This document shows, piece by piece, positions 25,860 to 32,572 of a stretch of DNA of 32,572 nt. Location: assembly GCA_050176585.1 (NCBI GenBank), contig JBFXHX010000039.1, positions 1-32,572 on the forward strand. Direction: 5' to 3'. The position numbers were made by a program, and so were the translations under genes. The notes beneath the pieces were generated by a model. The model was not told where the DNA came from. It did no database searches and saw only the letters and a list, made by a program, of their open reading frames with translations. This DNA comes from CAYYWP01 sp050176585. GTDB lineage: Bacteria; Desulfobacterota; Binatia; HRBIN30; CADEER01. The stretch's first letter is position 1. Each line of letters opens with the position of its first letter.

Positions 25860-26890
25860 ATGGCACAACAATTCCAAGTCGGCATCGACGTCGGCGGCAC
25901 CTTCACCGACTTCGTCGCGTGCGACGAGTCCAGCGCGATCTTCAGCGGTAAGGTGTTCACCACCGCGCGCGAGGAAGCCACTGGCATCCTCGACGCCATC
26001 GGCGCCATGGCCGCACATTACCAGCTCGGCGTCCGCGACTTCCTCGGCGGCGTGGACACTTTGGTCCTGGGCACGACCGTGGTCACGAACACGATGGTGG
26101 CGTACTCCGCGCCGCATCGTCAACAACGCGATGAACAACGCCATCCGCTACGTGTGGGTCGCCCGCGGCCGCGACCCCCGCGATTACGCGCTGATGGCGT
26201 TCGGCGGTGCCGGCCCCGTGCACATGGGGATCCAGGCGAAGGACCTGGGCATCAAGACGATCCTGGTGCCGAAGAACGCCGGCGTCTTCTGCGCGCTCGA
26301 CGCGCTCATCTCGAATTTCAAGATCTCCAAGGTGCGCAGCTTCATCACCCGCACGGACCGGGTCGATCTCGACCAGCTCAACGACGTGTTCGCGGGCATG
26401 GAGAGCGAAGCATACCGGCTGCTCGGCGACCGCGCGCGCGTGCTGGAGACCGTCGTGCACCGCGCGATGGACATGCGCTACGTTGGCCAGACACAGGTGA
26501 CGGTCCCGATTCGCTCGCGTACGAAGCGGGTCACCGAGCTCAACCTGGCCACGACCATTCAGGACTTCCACGACCTGCACGAGAAGCTCTACTCGTTCAA
26601 ACGGCCGGGGCAGCGTGTGGAGATCCTCAGCCTCCGCTCCGACCTGATCGGCATGCGCGAGGCCGTGAAGCCGCAAGCCATCCGTTCGAAGCGAGGATGC
26701 GGCGCACGCCCGCATGGGCACGCGCCCGGTCCAGTTCGACGGTCAGGGCTTCGTCTACACGCGCATCTACGACGGCCCGAGCGTTCGCGCCGGCAACCTG
26801 ATCAGCGGGCCGGCAATCATCGAGGACCCGGCGACGACGATCGTCATCTATCCCGGGCAGGAAGCGATGCTCGATCACTACGAGACGTAG
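25860..26890 (+). pseudogene. HyuA-type remnant, middle deleted, two frame changes
   Basis: AAGGAGAG and ATG at 25860 begin a normal HyuA N-terminus: VGIDVGGTFTDFVACD to LVLGTTVVTNTMVAY (about 84 residues). The frame then changes near 26110 and sequence resumes some 300 residues later in the family with RIVNNAMNNAIRYVWVARGR, DPRDYALMAFGGAGPVHMG and FCALDALISNFKISKVRSF. A third frame from about 26690 gives the authentic end, RPVQFDGQGFVYTRIYDGP, GPAIIEDPATTIVIYPGQEA and a stop at 26888-26890. Roughly 340 of ~690 residues remain, and the second phosphate loop is lost. It follows the MMPL gene by 36 bases and precedes the HyuB fragment in A-B order. Non-functional as written. Confidence 0.78.
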
Positions 26891-26926
26891 GTGATCGAAA
26901 ACCTCTGATGCGGACGGGGCGGGGCC

Positions 26927-27397
26927 ATGGAGCAGTTGGACCCAAATCGAAGCGGAAATCCTGCGCGAAAAGTTCGGCGCGGTCGTCGCCGACATGCGCG
27001 CCACGCTGGTGAAGCCGATGGTGGCATTCCTCCTGGGGCTTCCGTGCTACTACGAAACGTTGCTCACGGAGGGCGGCCTGGATGCGAGCATTCTGCTGCC
27101 ACTGCGCCAGGCCCTGAAAGTGGAAGAGATCATCGCCGCGGGGCGAGAGCCGTATCAGCAGATGATGACGGTGGGAGACCTCCGCGCGGCGGTTCGCCTC
27201 ACGCCGACGACATGATCCGCGCGATGTGCGTGCTCGGAACCGAAGCGGAATGCCGCCGCCGGCTGAAGGAGTACCAGGAAGCGGAGCTGACGCATTTGGT
27301 GCTCAATCACGGCCTGACCTATGGGATGCCGATCGCGCAGGACCTCGACACCAGCGTCCGCTATCTGGAGCGCCTGCAGGACTGGCGGGCGAGCTGA
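26927..27397 (+). pseudogene. Chimeric remnant: HyuB N-terminus joined to a luciferase-like oxidoreductase C-terminus
   Basis: The ATG at 26927 reads MEQLDP. A two-base slip then gives IEAEILREKFGAVVADMRAT, the opening of a HyuB protein as expected after HyuA. After only ~30 residues the sequence changes to KPMVAFLLGLPCYYETLLTE and GLDASILLPLRQALKVEE. A further frame change near 27200 gives MIRAMCVLGTEAECRRRLKE, AELTHLVLNHGL and a stop at 27397. The latter pieces match the end of LLM-class (F420- or FMN-dependent) oxidoreductases, where a GTPEECxxRLxEY-type motif is standard. The LLM barrel with its cofactor site is absent. One deletion from HyuB into the LLM gene, plus two small indels, explains it. 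It converges on the acyl-CoA dehydrogenase. Confidence 0.65.
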
Positions 27398-27431
27398 TGC
27401 GCCGGGCGCGTATCGCTTCAGCCGCCGACAT

Positions 27432-27448
27432 GCCGCGCGGCGCGCGGC
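27432..27448. terminator. Possible hairpin between convergent genes
   Basis: GCCGCGCG, one base, and CGCGCGGC form a short GC inverted repeat in the 53-base gap between the convergent LLM remnant and the acyl-CoA dehydrogenase. It is suited to a bidirectional stop, but it is short, pure GC and without a T-tract, so evidence is weak. Confidence 0.25.
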
Positions 27449-27450
27449 GG

Positions 27451-28602
27451 TCAGGAGAACGCCGACAAGCCGAGCAGGTTCCGGCCGATGATCAGCTTCT
27501 GGATCTCGGTGGTGCCGTCCGGAATCGTCATGATGCGCGCGTTCCGGAAGTGCCGCTCCACCCGGTACTCGCGCGTAATCCCGAACCCGCCGTGAATCTG
27601 CACGGCTTTCGAGGCGGCGCGCACGGCCATCTCGGTCGCATACCACTTGGCCATGGATGTCTCGGTATCGCAGCGCACACCGCGCTCGAGCAGTGCGAGC
27701 GCGCGGTGGCAGAGCGCGCGAGCGGCATCGATCTCGGTGGCCATCTCGGCCACGTATGCTTGGATGAGCTGGTGCGCTCCGATCGGCTTGCCGTGTTGTT
27801 GCCGCGCGCGCGCGTATGCGATCGCCTCTTCCAAGGCGGCGCGCGCGATGCCGACCGACGTGAGCCCCACCATGACGCGCGCCCGCTCGAAGAGCTGGAG
27901 TGTCTGCCGCAGTCCGGCGCGCGGATCGCCGAGCACGCCCTCGCGGGCGACCGGCACGTTGTCGAAGAACAGCTCCGCCGTCGATGCGGCGTGGAGCCCC
28001 ATTTTGTCGATTTCGCGGCTCGTGTAGCCCGCGTCGCGGTCGGCCACGAGCATCATCAGGCCGTCGCTGCCGCGGCACACGACGATCGCGAAGTCGGACC
28101 ACGAGCCGTTGGAAATCCAGAGCTTCTGGCCTTCGATGAGCCATCCATCGGCGCCCGGGACGGCGCGCGTGCGCACCTCCGCGACGCTGGAGCCCACCGC
28201 GGGCTCGGAGACGCAGATGCAGCCGATGCGCTCTCCGCGGAGCACCGGTTCCAGGTACCGCCGCTTCTGCTCGGCGGTGCCGAGCCGGCTCAGGCACGAA
28301 GCGACGCCGGCCTGCAGCAGCGTCGCCAGCGCGAGATCGGCCCACGATCGGGCCAGCTCCTCGAACAGCACCCCGTACACCTGCAGCGGGAGCTCTGCGC
28401 CGGCGTCGCTCGCCGGCACGAGCCCGCCGATCAGCCCGAACCGCTCGAGGCGGGAGAAGAGATCGCGAACCAGCTCCACCGCGAGGATCGGGCCTTCGGC
28501 GTGCTCGTCCGCCAATGGCCGGAGCTCGTTCTCAGCGAAGCGCGTGAAAGTCTCGATCAAGAGCCGGTGCTCCTCGCCCGATTCCGTCCACGTATGGTTC
28601 AT
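27451..28602 (-). CDS. Acyl-CoA dehydrogenase
   Basis: 383 residues, normal for the family. The N-terminal helical domain is followed by the beta domain with CVSEPAVGSSVAEVRTRA and LIEGQKLWISNGSWSDFAIV (FAD/substrate contacts). The C-terminal helical domain has GIARAALEEAIAYARARQQHG, VQIHGGFGITREYRVERHFR and IPDGTTEIQKLIIGRNLLG. The FAD-binding Q-I-H-G-G-x-G signature is intact. In medium- and short-chain enzymes the catalytic base is the Glu of a YEGT motif; here that place reads PDGT, with D362. ATG at 28600-28602 is set by GGGGGAGGG seven bases upstream; the frame continues upstream only as Arg-rich noise. The reaction is alpha,beta-dehydrogenation of an unknown acyl-CoA with electrons to ETF. 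No electron-transfer partner is next to it. Confidence 0.93.
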   Translation of the reverse strand: MNHTWTESGEEHRLLIETFTRFAENELRPLADEHAEGPILAVELVRDLFSRLERFGLIGGLVPASDAGAELPLQVYGVLFEELARSWADLALATLLQAGVASCLSRLGTAEQKRRYLEPVLRGERIGCICVSEPAVGSSVAEVRTRAVPGADGWLIEGQKLWISNGSWSDFAIVVCRGSDGLMMLVADRDAGYTSREIDKMGLHAASTAELFFDNVPVAREGVLGDPRAGLRQTLQLFERARVMVGLTSVGIARAALEEAIAYARARQQHGKPIGAHQLIQAYVAEMATEIDAARALCHRALALLERGVRCDTETSMAKWYATEMAVRAASKAVQIHGGFGITREYRVERHFRNARIMTIPDGTTEIQKLIIGRNLLGLSAFS

Positions 28603-28609
28603 GAAGGTG

Positions 28610-28618
28610 CCCTCCCCC
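28610..28618 (-). promoter_or_regulatory. Ribosome binding site of the acyl-CoA dehydrogenase
   Basis: Minus-strand GGGGGAGGG, seven bases before the ATG at 28600-28602. It decides the start inside a much longer open frame. Confidence 0.7.
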
Positions 28619-28823
28619 ACATCCGCAGCCGGCTGATCACCCGATCCACACAGCGCAACACAGCGACGCCCGTACGCGCGGCAGCCGCCCGAGCGAGACG
28701 TGGTGAGCCATTGTTCAGCAAGCCCGCGGCATGTCAACGCGGCACGGCCGGCCGCACGAGGCGCTCCGCCGGCGCGGCAATGGCGCGTTTTGGAATGAGC
28801 TTGGGCTCCGGCAAGCCCTGCAC

Positions 28824-29033
28824 GGGAACTGGGTGTCGCTCGACAGCGCGCAGCGCGACTACGCGGCGGTGATCGATCCGGCGAGCATGACCGTCGATAC
28901 GCAGCGCACGCTCGCCCTGCGCGATGCGCGGCGGCGATCGGCGACAAGCAGTGCGGGGCCGCAACGAGTCGAACGGCGGCCCTTCTCCGAATCGCCGCTC
29001 GCGCCGTCCATCGATTCTCTGACGGCGAAGTGA
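28824..29033 (+). pseudogene. Isolated C-terminal fragment of a HyuB-type protein
   Basis: The frame reads WVSLDSAQRDYAAVIDP and ASMTVDTQRTLALRDARR, which fits the conserved end of HyuB proteins (VS.EAAR..YGVVLD...-VD..AT..LR..RR; compare VSVEAARELYGVVLD in the intact copy at 8223-10424). Nothing of the preceding ~500 residues is found upstream: the sequence before it (28603-28823) is unrelated. It is on the plus strand like the HyuA/HyuB pieces at 25.9-27.0 kb and could be the tail of that same HyuB, displaced by the LLM and acyl-CoA dehydrogenase genes, but this is a guess. The last ~25 residues before the stop are low-complexity. Confidence 0.55.
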
Positions 29034-29468
29034 GCGGAGGCACGCGTCCGAGTCGACGGTGACGATACGGCCGCGCTCGCGCAGGGATACCCGAGTGTAG
29101 CCGCGGGCTCCTGTGGCCGCTCGGCGTCGCGCAGGCATGCCCGGGGGCGAGGCGCGGCACGTATGGCGCGCCCAATCACGTCATCCCGCCACACCGGGTT
29201 CGCCGGCCACGCGATGAATGCGCGCACGCCGGGGCTGCACATGCTGGCGACACTGGCGGCCGCCGCTCTGTCGGCGCCCGTTGGAGAGCGGTCCGGCCCC
29301 AATCCAAACGGCGCCGACGAGCGGCGCCCGCCAGGCGCGGGCGCTAAGCGGTGCGGCGAGTGCACTTCGCGACGCGCGGGCGCGGCACCGGCTCGTCGTC
29401 CACGCCAAGGACCCGACATCGGTTGCAGGGGGCGCGGCGCGGCAATCATCGCCCGCCCCGACGGTGGG
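29034..29468. other. Stretch without recognisable genes
   Basis: Very GC-rich with only overlapping Arg/Ala/Pro-rich frames on both strands. I see no conserved motif, RNA gene or clear repeat. It lies downstream of the stop of the split-barrel protein gene (29469) and could contain its terminator, but no stem with a T-tract is visible. Confidence 0.4.
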
Positions 29469-29939
29469 TCACTCCACCAGCGCGGCGAGCGACTGTTCCC
29501 AGTCGGCCAGGACCTCGCGCGTCCGCCTGCTCGGCGCGTACGTGATGCCGCTGGTCAGGTGCCGGCCATCGGGGCGGTCCTCGGTCACGCCGGTCACGCG
29601 CATGATGAAACGCGCTTGGCTGACCGCGCTGCTGGCCGGCAACGGCTCCACGTCACCCTGCACGCCATACGCGACCGGTCCGTACACCACGCTGAGCAGC
29701 GCGCGCGGTGTCCGCCGCAGGTGCTCCGCGCTGATGCCGTCGTGCGGCAGACCCAGGCGGATCGTGCGCGCGTCGGTCGCGATCACCTCTCCGAACGACA
29801 GCAGCGCCGCGTGCGGTGATCCGCTCTGGTCGATCGTGATCAGCTGCCCGCAGCGGCCGATCATCAACTGCAGGTCCTGACCGCCGAGGACGCGCTGCAA
29901 AACCGGCGGGAGCTCCGGGTGCCGCACTGGCGTCGTCAC
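29469..29939 (-). CDS. Pyridoxamine-5'-phosphate-oxidase-like FMN-binding split-barrel protein
   Basis: 156 residues from a GTG at 29937-29939 that overlaps the ferredoxin stop (GTGA), so translation is coupled. Features of the split barrel are LMIGRCGQLITIDQSGSPHA (strand with small-residue turn), AALLSFGEVIATDARTIRLG, LRRTPRALLSVVYGP and a late RFIMRVTGVTEDRP. This pattern fits the PNPOx-like/flavin-reductase-like group that binds FMN, though residues for pyridoxine phosphate are not evident. Next to a diiron oxygenase-like protein and a ferredoxin, a role as an FMN-dependent reductase or electron-input component is plausible. An alternative is a heme- or F420-binding relative. The longer open frame upstream belongs to the antisense shadow of the ferredoxin. 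Confidence 0.8.
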   Translation of the reverse strand: MTTPVRHPELPPVLQRVLGGQDLQLMIGRCGQLITIDQSGSPHAALLSFGEVIATDARTIRLGLPHDGISAEHLRRTPRALLSVVYGPVAYGVQGDVEPLPASSAVSQARFIMRVTGVTEDRPDGRHLTSGITYAPSRRTREVLADWEQSLAALVE

Positions 29940-30220
29940 GGGGTCAGAATGCGCTTGCGCCGGGGATACGCACCGGCGTTCCAGACCAGCGCGCCCGGTG
30001 CCGGACACCAGCGCACGCATGGCGCGCGCTCGGGCCCGCCGCAGCCCGTGCAGCGCTGCTCCCACACCTCGTACTTCACATTGGTGTGGAGCGCGATCAC
30101 GATCGCCTCGGGCGGGCACACCTCGCGGCAGTTGCCGCAATCCGTGCACAGGTGCCAGTCGATGTAGGGCTTGTCGACGACGTTCGCGGTGCCCTGCCCC
30201 GCGGTTTCCTCGAGCGCCAC
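29936..30220 (-). CDS. Two-cluster 4Fe-4S ferredoxin
   Basis: 94 residues starting at a GTG (30218-30220), eleven bases after the diiron protein stop, with GTGAGGG as ribosome site. Two cluster motifs are present: CTDCGNCREVCP (CxxCxxCxxxCP) and CTGCGGPERAPCVRWCP (CxxCx7CxxxCP). The second has a longer loop, as in many bacterial ferredoxins of the 7Fe/8Fe type. It should carry electrons in the cytoplasm. The tight packing between the diiron oxygenase-like gene and the FMN split-barrel gene, with overlaps of start and stop codons, suggests the three proteins work together, the ferredoxin linking flavoprotein to diiron centre (inference). Confidence 0.9.
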   Translation of the reverse strand: MALEETAGQGTANVVDKPYIDWHLCTDCGNCREVCPPEAIVIALHTNVKYEVWEQRCTGCGGPERAPCVRWCPAPGALVWNAGAYPRRKRILTP

Positions 30221-30230
30221 GGCTTGGCCC

Positions 30231-31100
30231 TCACAGCTCGACGACCGGCATCTCGATCTCCGGCGCGTCGATTTTCTTGTCGTAGAGGAATTCGATGAGC
30301 CCCAGAGCCCAGTGACGGATGCTCTCGAGGCCGCGCAGTCCCCACCAGAGGCAGAGCTCCTGCACCTCCGGCGAGTCGGCATACTTCCAGATGATGTACT
30401 TGCCAATGTCCGAGTGATGCTTCTCCTCGATCGTCTGCACCTCGTACGGACGCGCCAGATCGGGATCCTTCAGGTTGTCGGCGATGTACATGATCATGTC
30501 GCCGGCGAAATCCTCACCGGGGTAGTGCTGCCCGGCGGCGAGCACCGCGGGGTTGTAGTGGAGCCCGGGGAAATCGATCATCGCCGCGTACATGTTGTGG
30601 GTCCAGATGTTCGGCCGGCAGACCTCGAGCTCGTACATATCGTAGCGGGAGCGCACCCAGCCCTTCTTGAGAAACGTGTCCTCCCACACCTTCATGTGGC
30701 GGTGCTCCTCGTACATCTGGCGCACGAGCATGCGCTGAACATCGAGAAACTCGCCGTGCGGCCCCTTCGTGAGGGTCATCAGCCACACGGCCATCGTCTT
30801 GGTGACGTGATTCTCGATCGCCCAGAGCTGGCCGGCTTGCTTCATCCACTGCTCTTCGGTCCACGTCGTCGGATCCGCCTCCGTCAAATACGGCTGTGAG
30901 GCGTACTTCTGTTTCAGTGGCTCGAAGACGGACTCGTAGAGCGCAAAGAATCGCCGCGCGCTGAGGCGCTTCTTTTTCAAATCGTCGCGGGTGATGCCGA
31001 ACGGCGCTGCCTTCTGCCGGAACACGATGTCGCTGCCCAGCGTGCGATCGGTCGTGTTCCAATTCGCGCTCTCGTCCTCGGTCTCCAACGCCTCCAGCAT
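30231..31100 (-). CDS. Ferritin-like diiron oxygenase-type protein
   Basis: 289 residues, mostly helical and rich in Trp, Tyr and Met, with AGGAGG six bases before the ATG. Ligand candidates for a carboxylate-bridged diiron site occur on separate helices: E96 (LWAIENHV), E132xxH135 in MYEEHRHMKVWED, D198/D201 in EDFAGDMIMYIADN and E225xxH228 in QTIEEKHHSDIG. Two ExxH pairs with isolated acidic residues are the signature of the ferritin-like diiron fold, which includes N-oxygenases of the AurF type, PaaA/BoxB epoxidases and R2-type proteins. It is too short for BoxB, and I could not assign it to a named subfamily. It heads the three-gene operon with ferredoxin and FMN split-barrel protein and is divergent from a molybdenum hydroxylase. 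A role in oxygenating an aromatic or amine substrate is inferred. Confidence 0.82.
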   Translation of the reverse strand: MLEALETEDESANWNTTDRTLGSDIVFRQKAAPFGITRDDLKKKRLSARRFFALYESVFEPLKQKYASQPYLTEADPTTWTEEQWMKQAGQLWAIENHVTKTMAVWLMTLTKGPHGEFLDVQRMLVRQMYEEHRHMKVWEDTFLKKGWVRSRYDMYELEVCRPNIWTHNMYAAMIDFPGLHYNPAVLAAGQHYPGEDFAGDMIMYIADNLKDPDLARPYEVQTIEEKHHSDIGKYIIWKYADSPEVQELCLWWGLRGLESIRHWALGLIEFLYDKKIDAPEIEMPVVEL

Positions 31101-31245
31101 GGCTGGCCTCCTGGTGTGACGCTGCCCTGTCCGACGGCGTACGCCCCCGCGCCGGACGCGTCAAGTGTGCAGAGCACCGCGCGCTGGACTGCCTCCGCTC
31201 GCGACCGATTTGACCGCGGCGACCCGACTGCGTTACGCCGCCGGC
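31101..31245. promoter_or_regulatory. Divergent promoter region
   Basis: The only spacer (145 bases) between the minus-strand diiron oxygenase operon and the plus-strand molybdenum hydroxylase, so both promoters should lie here. No clear -35/-10 pair or operator palindrome could be picked out. Confidence 0.35.
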
Positions 31246-32572
31246 ATGAATCGAACGGTTACGGCAACGCCCAAGCTCATCGGTGCCAGCGTCACCCGCG
31301 TGGAGGACCCCCGGTTCCTGCGCGGGCGCGCCACCTACGTGGACGACCTGCGCCTGCCCGGCACGCTGCACATCGCCTTCGCCCGTAGCGCGCACGCGCA
31401 CGCGCGCATCAAGCGGATCGATGCCAGTGCAGCGCTCGCAATGTCCGGCGTCCATCGCGTGTTGACCGGTGCGGATGTGGCGGGCCGTATCAAGCCGCTC
31501 GGCTATCCGTTCCGGCCGGAGATCTTTCCGCCCTCGATCTTCAAGCAGAGCGAGTGGCCATGCCTGGCGCTCGGCAAGGTGCGGCACGTGGGCGAGCCGG
31601 TCGCCCTGGTGGTGGCGGACTCGCGCTACATCGCCGAAGACGCGGCCGAGCGCATCGAGGTCGAGTACGAGCCGCTGCCGGCAGTCGTCGATCCGGAACA
31701 GGCGCTCGCGGCCGGCGCGCCGCTGGTGCACGAAGAGTTCGGCGACAACGTCGTGCTGCGCGCGGCCGGCGAGCACGGCAATGTGGACGCGGCGTTCGCG
31801 AAGGCCGCCGTGGTGCTGCGCGAGCGCTTCCGCACCACGCGGCATTGTGCGCTGCCGCTTGAGGGTCGGGCGACGCTGGCCAATCTGGAGGGCGACGGCA
31901 CCCTCACGCTCTGGACCTCCAGCCAGACGCCGCATCAGGTGCGGACCCGCATCGCGGACCTCATGGGCTTTCCCGAGCACAAGCTGCGTGTGATCGCGCC
32001 CGACGTCGGCGGCGGGTTCGGTCTCAAGACCGAGATCTTTCCCGAGGAGATCCTCACCTGCCTGCTCGCCCTCGAGCTCGGCGTGCCGGTGAAATGGACC
32101 GAGGACCGGCGCGAGAATTTCGTCGGCTCCTTCCACGCCAAGGACGACATCGTGGACTGCGAGATGGGCTTCACGGCGGACGGCACCCTGCTCGGGTTGC
32201 GCGTGCGCATCCTCGGCGATCTCGGCGCGTATTCCGCCGACCCGTGGCACTCCGCCTTCGAGGCGCTGCAGATCAGCGGGATCATCCCCGGCCCGTACCG
32301 GCTCGAGAACTACGCGTTCGATGTGTGCACCGTGTGCACGAACAAGACCACGCTGAGCGTCTACCGCGGCGTCGGCGTGCCCGCTGCAGTGTGGGTGCAC
32401 GAGCACATGATGGAGCTCGCCGCCCGCCGGCTGAAACTCGATCCGGCCGAGCTGCGGAAGCGGAACATGGTGCGGCCGGATGAATTCCCGTACCGCTCGC
32501 CCAGCGGCATGCTCTACGACAGCGGCAGCTCGACCGACGCGTTCGCGCAGGCGCTGGAGATGATCGACTATG
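31246..32572 (+). CDS. Xanthine dehydrogenase/aldehyde oxidase-family molybdopterin subunit (3' end missing)
   Basis: 442 codons are visible from the ATG at 31246 and the frame is open to the window edge; full-length proteins are about 750-800 aa, so the C-terminal half is outside. The start resembles the family (PKLIGASVTRVEDPRFLRGR, TYVDDLRLPGTLHIAFARSA). The N-terminal a/b hammerhead domain ends near 160, followed by the molybdopterin domain with VGGGFGLK (G255-G257, F258) and WTEDRRENF. At the position where CO dehydrogenase CoxL has a Cys in a CSFR loop, this protein reads VYRGVGVPAAVW (Y373), so it is not a form I CO dehydrogenase. It hydroxylates a carbon next to nitrogen or an aldehyde using Mo and water; substrate unknown. 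FAD and Fe-S subunit genes are expected downstream. No strong ribosome site is seen. Confidence 0.93.
   Translation, partial: MNRTVTATPKLIGASVTRVEDPRFLRGRATYVDDLRLPGTLHIAFARSAHAHARIKRIDASAALAMSGVHRVLTGADVAGRIKPLGYPFRPEIFPPSIFKQSEWPCLALGKVRHVGEPVALVVADSRYIAEDAAERIEVEYEPLPAVVDPEQALAAGAPLVHEEFGDNVVLRAAGEHGNVDAAFAKAAVVLRERFRTTRHCALPLEGRATLANLEGDGTLTLWTSSQTPHQVRTRIADLMGFPEHKLRVIAPDVGGGFGLKTEIFPEEILTCLLALELGVPVKWTEDRRENFVGSFHAKDDIVDCEMGFTADGTLLGLRVRILGDLGAYSADPWHSAFEALQISGIIPGPYRLENYAFDVCTVCTNKTTLSVYRGVGVPAAVWVHEHMMELAARRLKLDPAELRKRNMVRPDEFPYRSPSGMLYDSGSSTDAFAQALEMIDY

Noticed and set aside
23979..26144. 721-residue minus-strand open frame opposite the MMPL gene
   Set aside because: It is a shadow of the GC-rich MMPL gene: His/Asp/Gln-rich composition, no motif, and the plus strand has clear transmembrane and proton-relay features.
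26927..27397. HyuB-LLM chimera as a novel fusion enzyme
   Set aside because: Two frame changes are needed and both partners lack their active sites, so it is a remnant.
30514..32406. 630-residue minus-strand open frame
   Set aside because: It crosses both the diiron gene and the opposite-strand molybdenum hydroxylase in wrong frames, and has no domain features.
31246..32572. Form I CO dehydrogenase large subunit
   Set aside because: The CSFR active-site loop with Cys is absent; the sequence reads VYRGVGVP there.

Overview
This 32.6 kb window is uniformly GC-rich DNA from a free-living bacterium. It ends inside a gene at both sides and contains a run of exactly 100 Ns, so it is a draft or metagenome scaffold. 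The gene content fits an uncultured soil or groundwater lineage. It includes several ATP-dependent hydantoinase/acetone-carboxylase-type loci, a DUF1329/DUF1302/YCF48/MMPL envelope cluster, acyl-CoA dehydrogenase, a luciferase-like oxidoreductase fragment, a molybdenum hydroxylase, and a Thr-Pro-repeat Cys-rich surface protein. Candidatus Binatota (a former Deltaproteobacteria branch) is my best guess, by inference only. No rRNA, tRNA, CRISPR array or transposase was seen.

Layout. (1) 1-2.8 kb: the C-terminal part of a secreted Thr/Pro-repeat, 30-cysteine protein, then a gene-poor stretch with strong hairpins and one or two tiny ORFs. (2) 2.8-12.6 kb, minus strand: a nitrogen-compound catabolic run. 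Read in transcription order it is HyuA, HyuB (fused to a C-terminal zinc domain like the acetone carboxylase gamma subunit), a nitrilase-fold N-carbamoylase-like hydrolase, a class III aminotransferase, remnants of a second HyuA and HyuB, and a TRZ/ATZ-type amidohydrolase. (3) 12.6-17.2 kb: an eroded patch with an amidohydrolase-2 remnant, an enoyl-CoA hydratase, a frameshifted SnoaL-like secreted protein, an intact class III aminotransferase and a HyuB remnant broken by the N gap. (4) 17.2-25.8 kb, plus strand: a stand-alone RAM (Lrp/AsnC ligand-binding) protein, then a TetR gene with a perfect 13-bp inverted-repeat operator in front, leading a tight operon of DUF1329, DUF1302, a HEAT-repeat exported protein, a YCF48-type beta-propeller and an MMPL/RND transporter. 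(5) 25.8-29.0 kb: HyuA and HyuB remnants, the latter joined to the tail of a luciferase-like oxidoreductase, an intact acyl-CoA dehydrogenase and an isolated HyuB C-terminus. (6) 29.4-32.6 kb: a minus-strand diiron oxygenase-like protein, ferredoxin and FMN-binding split-barrel protein. Divergent from it is a xanthine dehydrogenase/CoxL-family molybdopterin subunit that runs off the end.

How they work together (inference). The intact HyuA-HyuB-amidase-aminotransferase set could open a cyclic amide or carboxylate a ketone-like substrate, hydrolyse a carbamoyl or amide product, and move the amino group. The TetR-led operon looks like an envelope export or lipid-handling machine that responds to a hydrophobic ligand. 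The diiron/ferredoxin/flavoprotein trio looks like a self-contained oxygenase. The most striking structural theme is that hydantoinase genes are repeatedly reduced to N-terminal, middle or C-terminal pieces, while neighbouring genes are intact. This is either real deletion-driven decay or an assembly problem, and read mapping over the junctions would decide.
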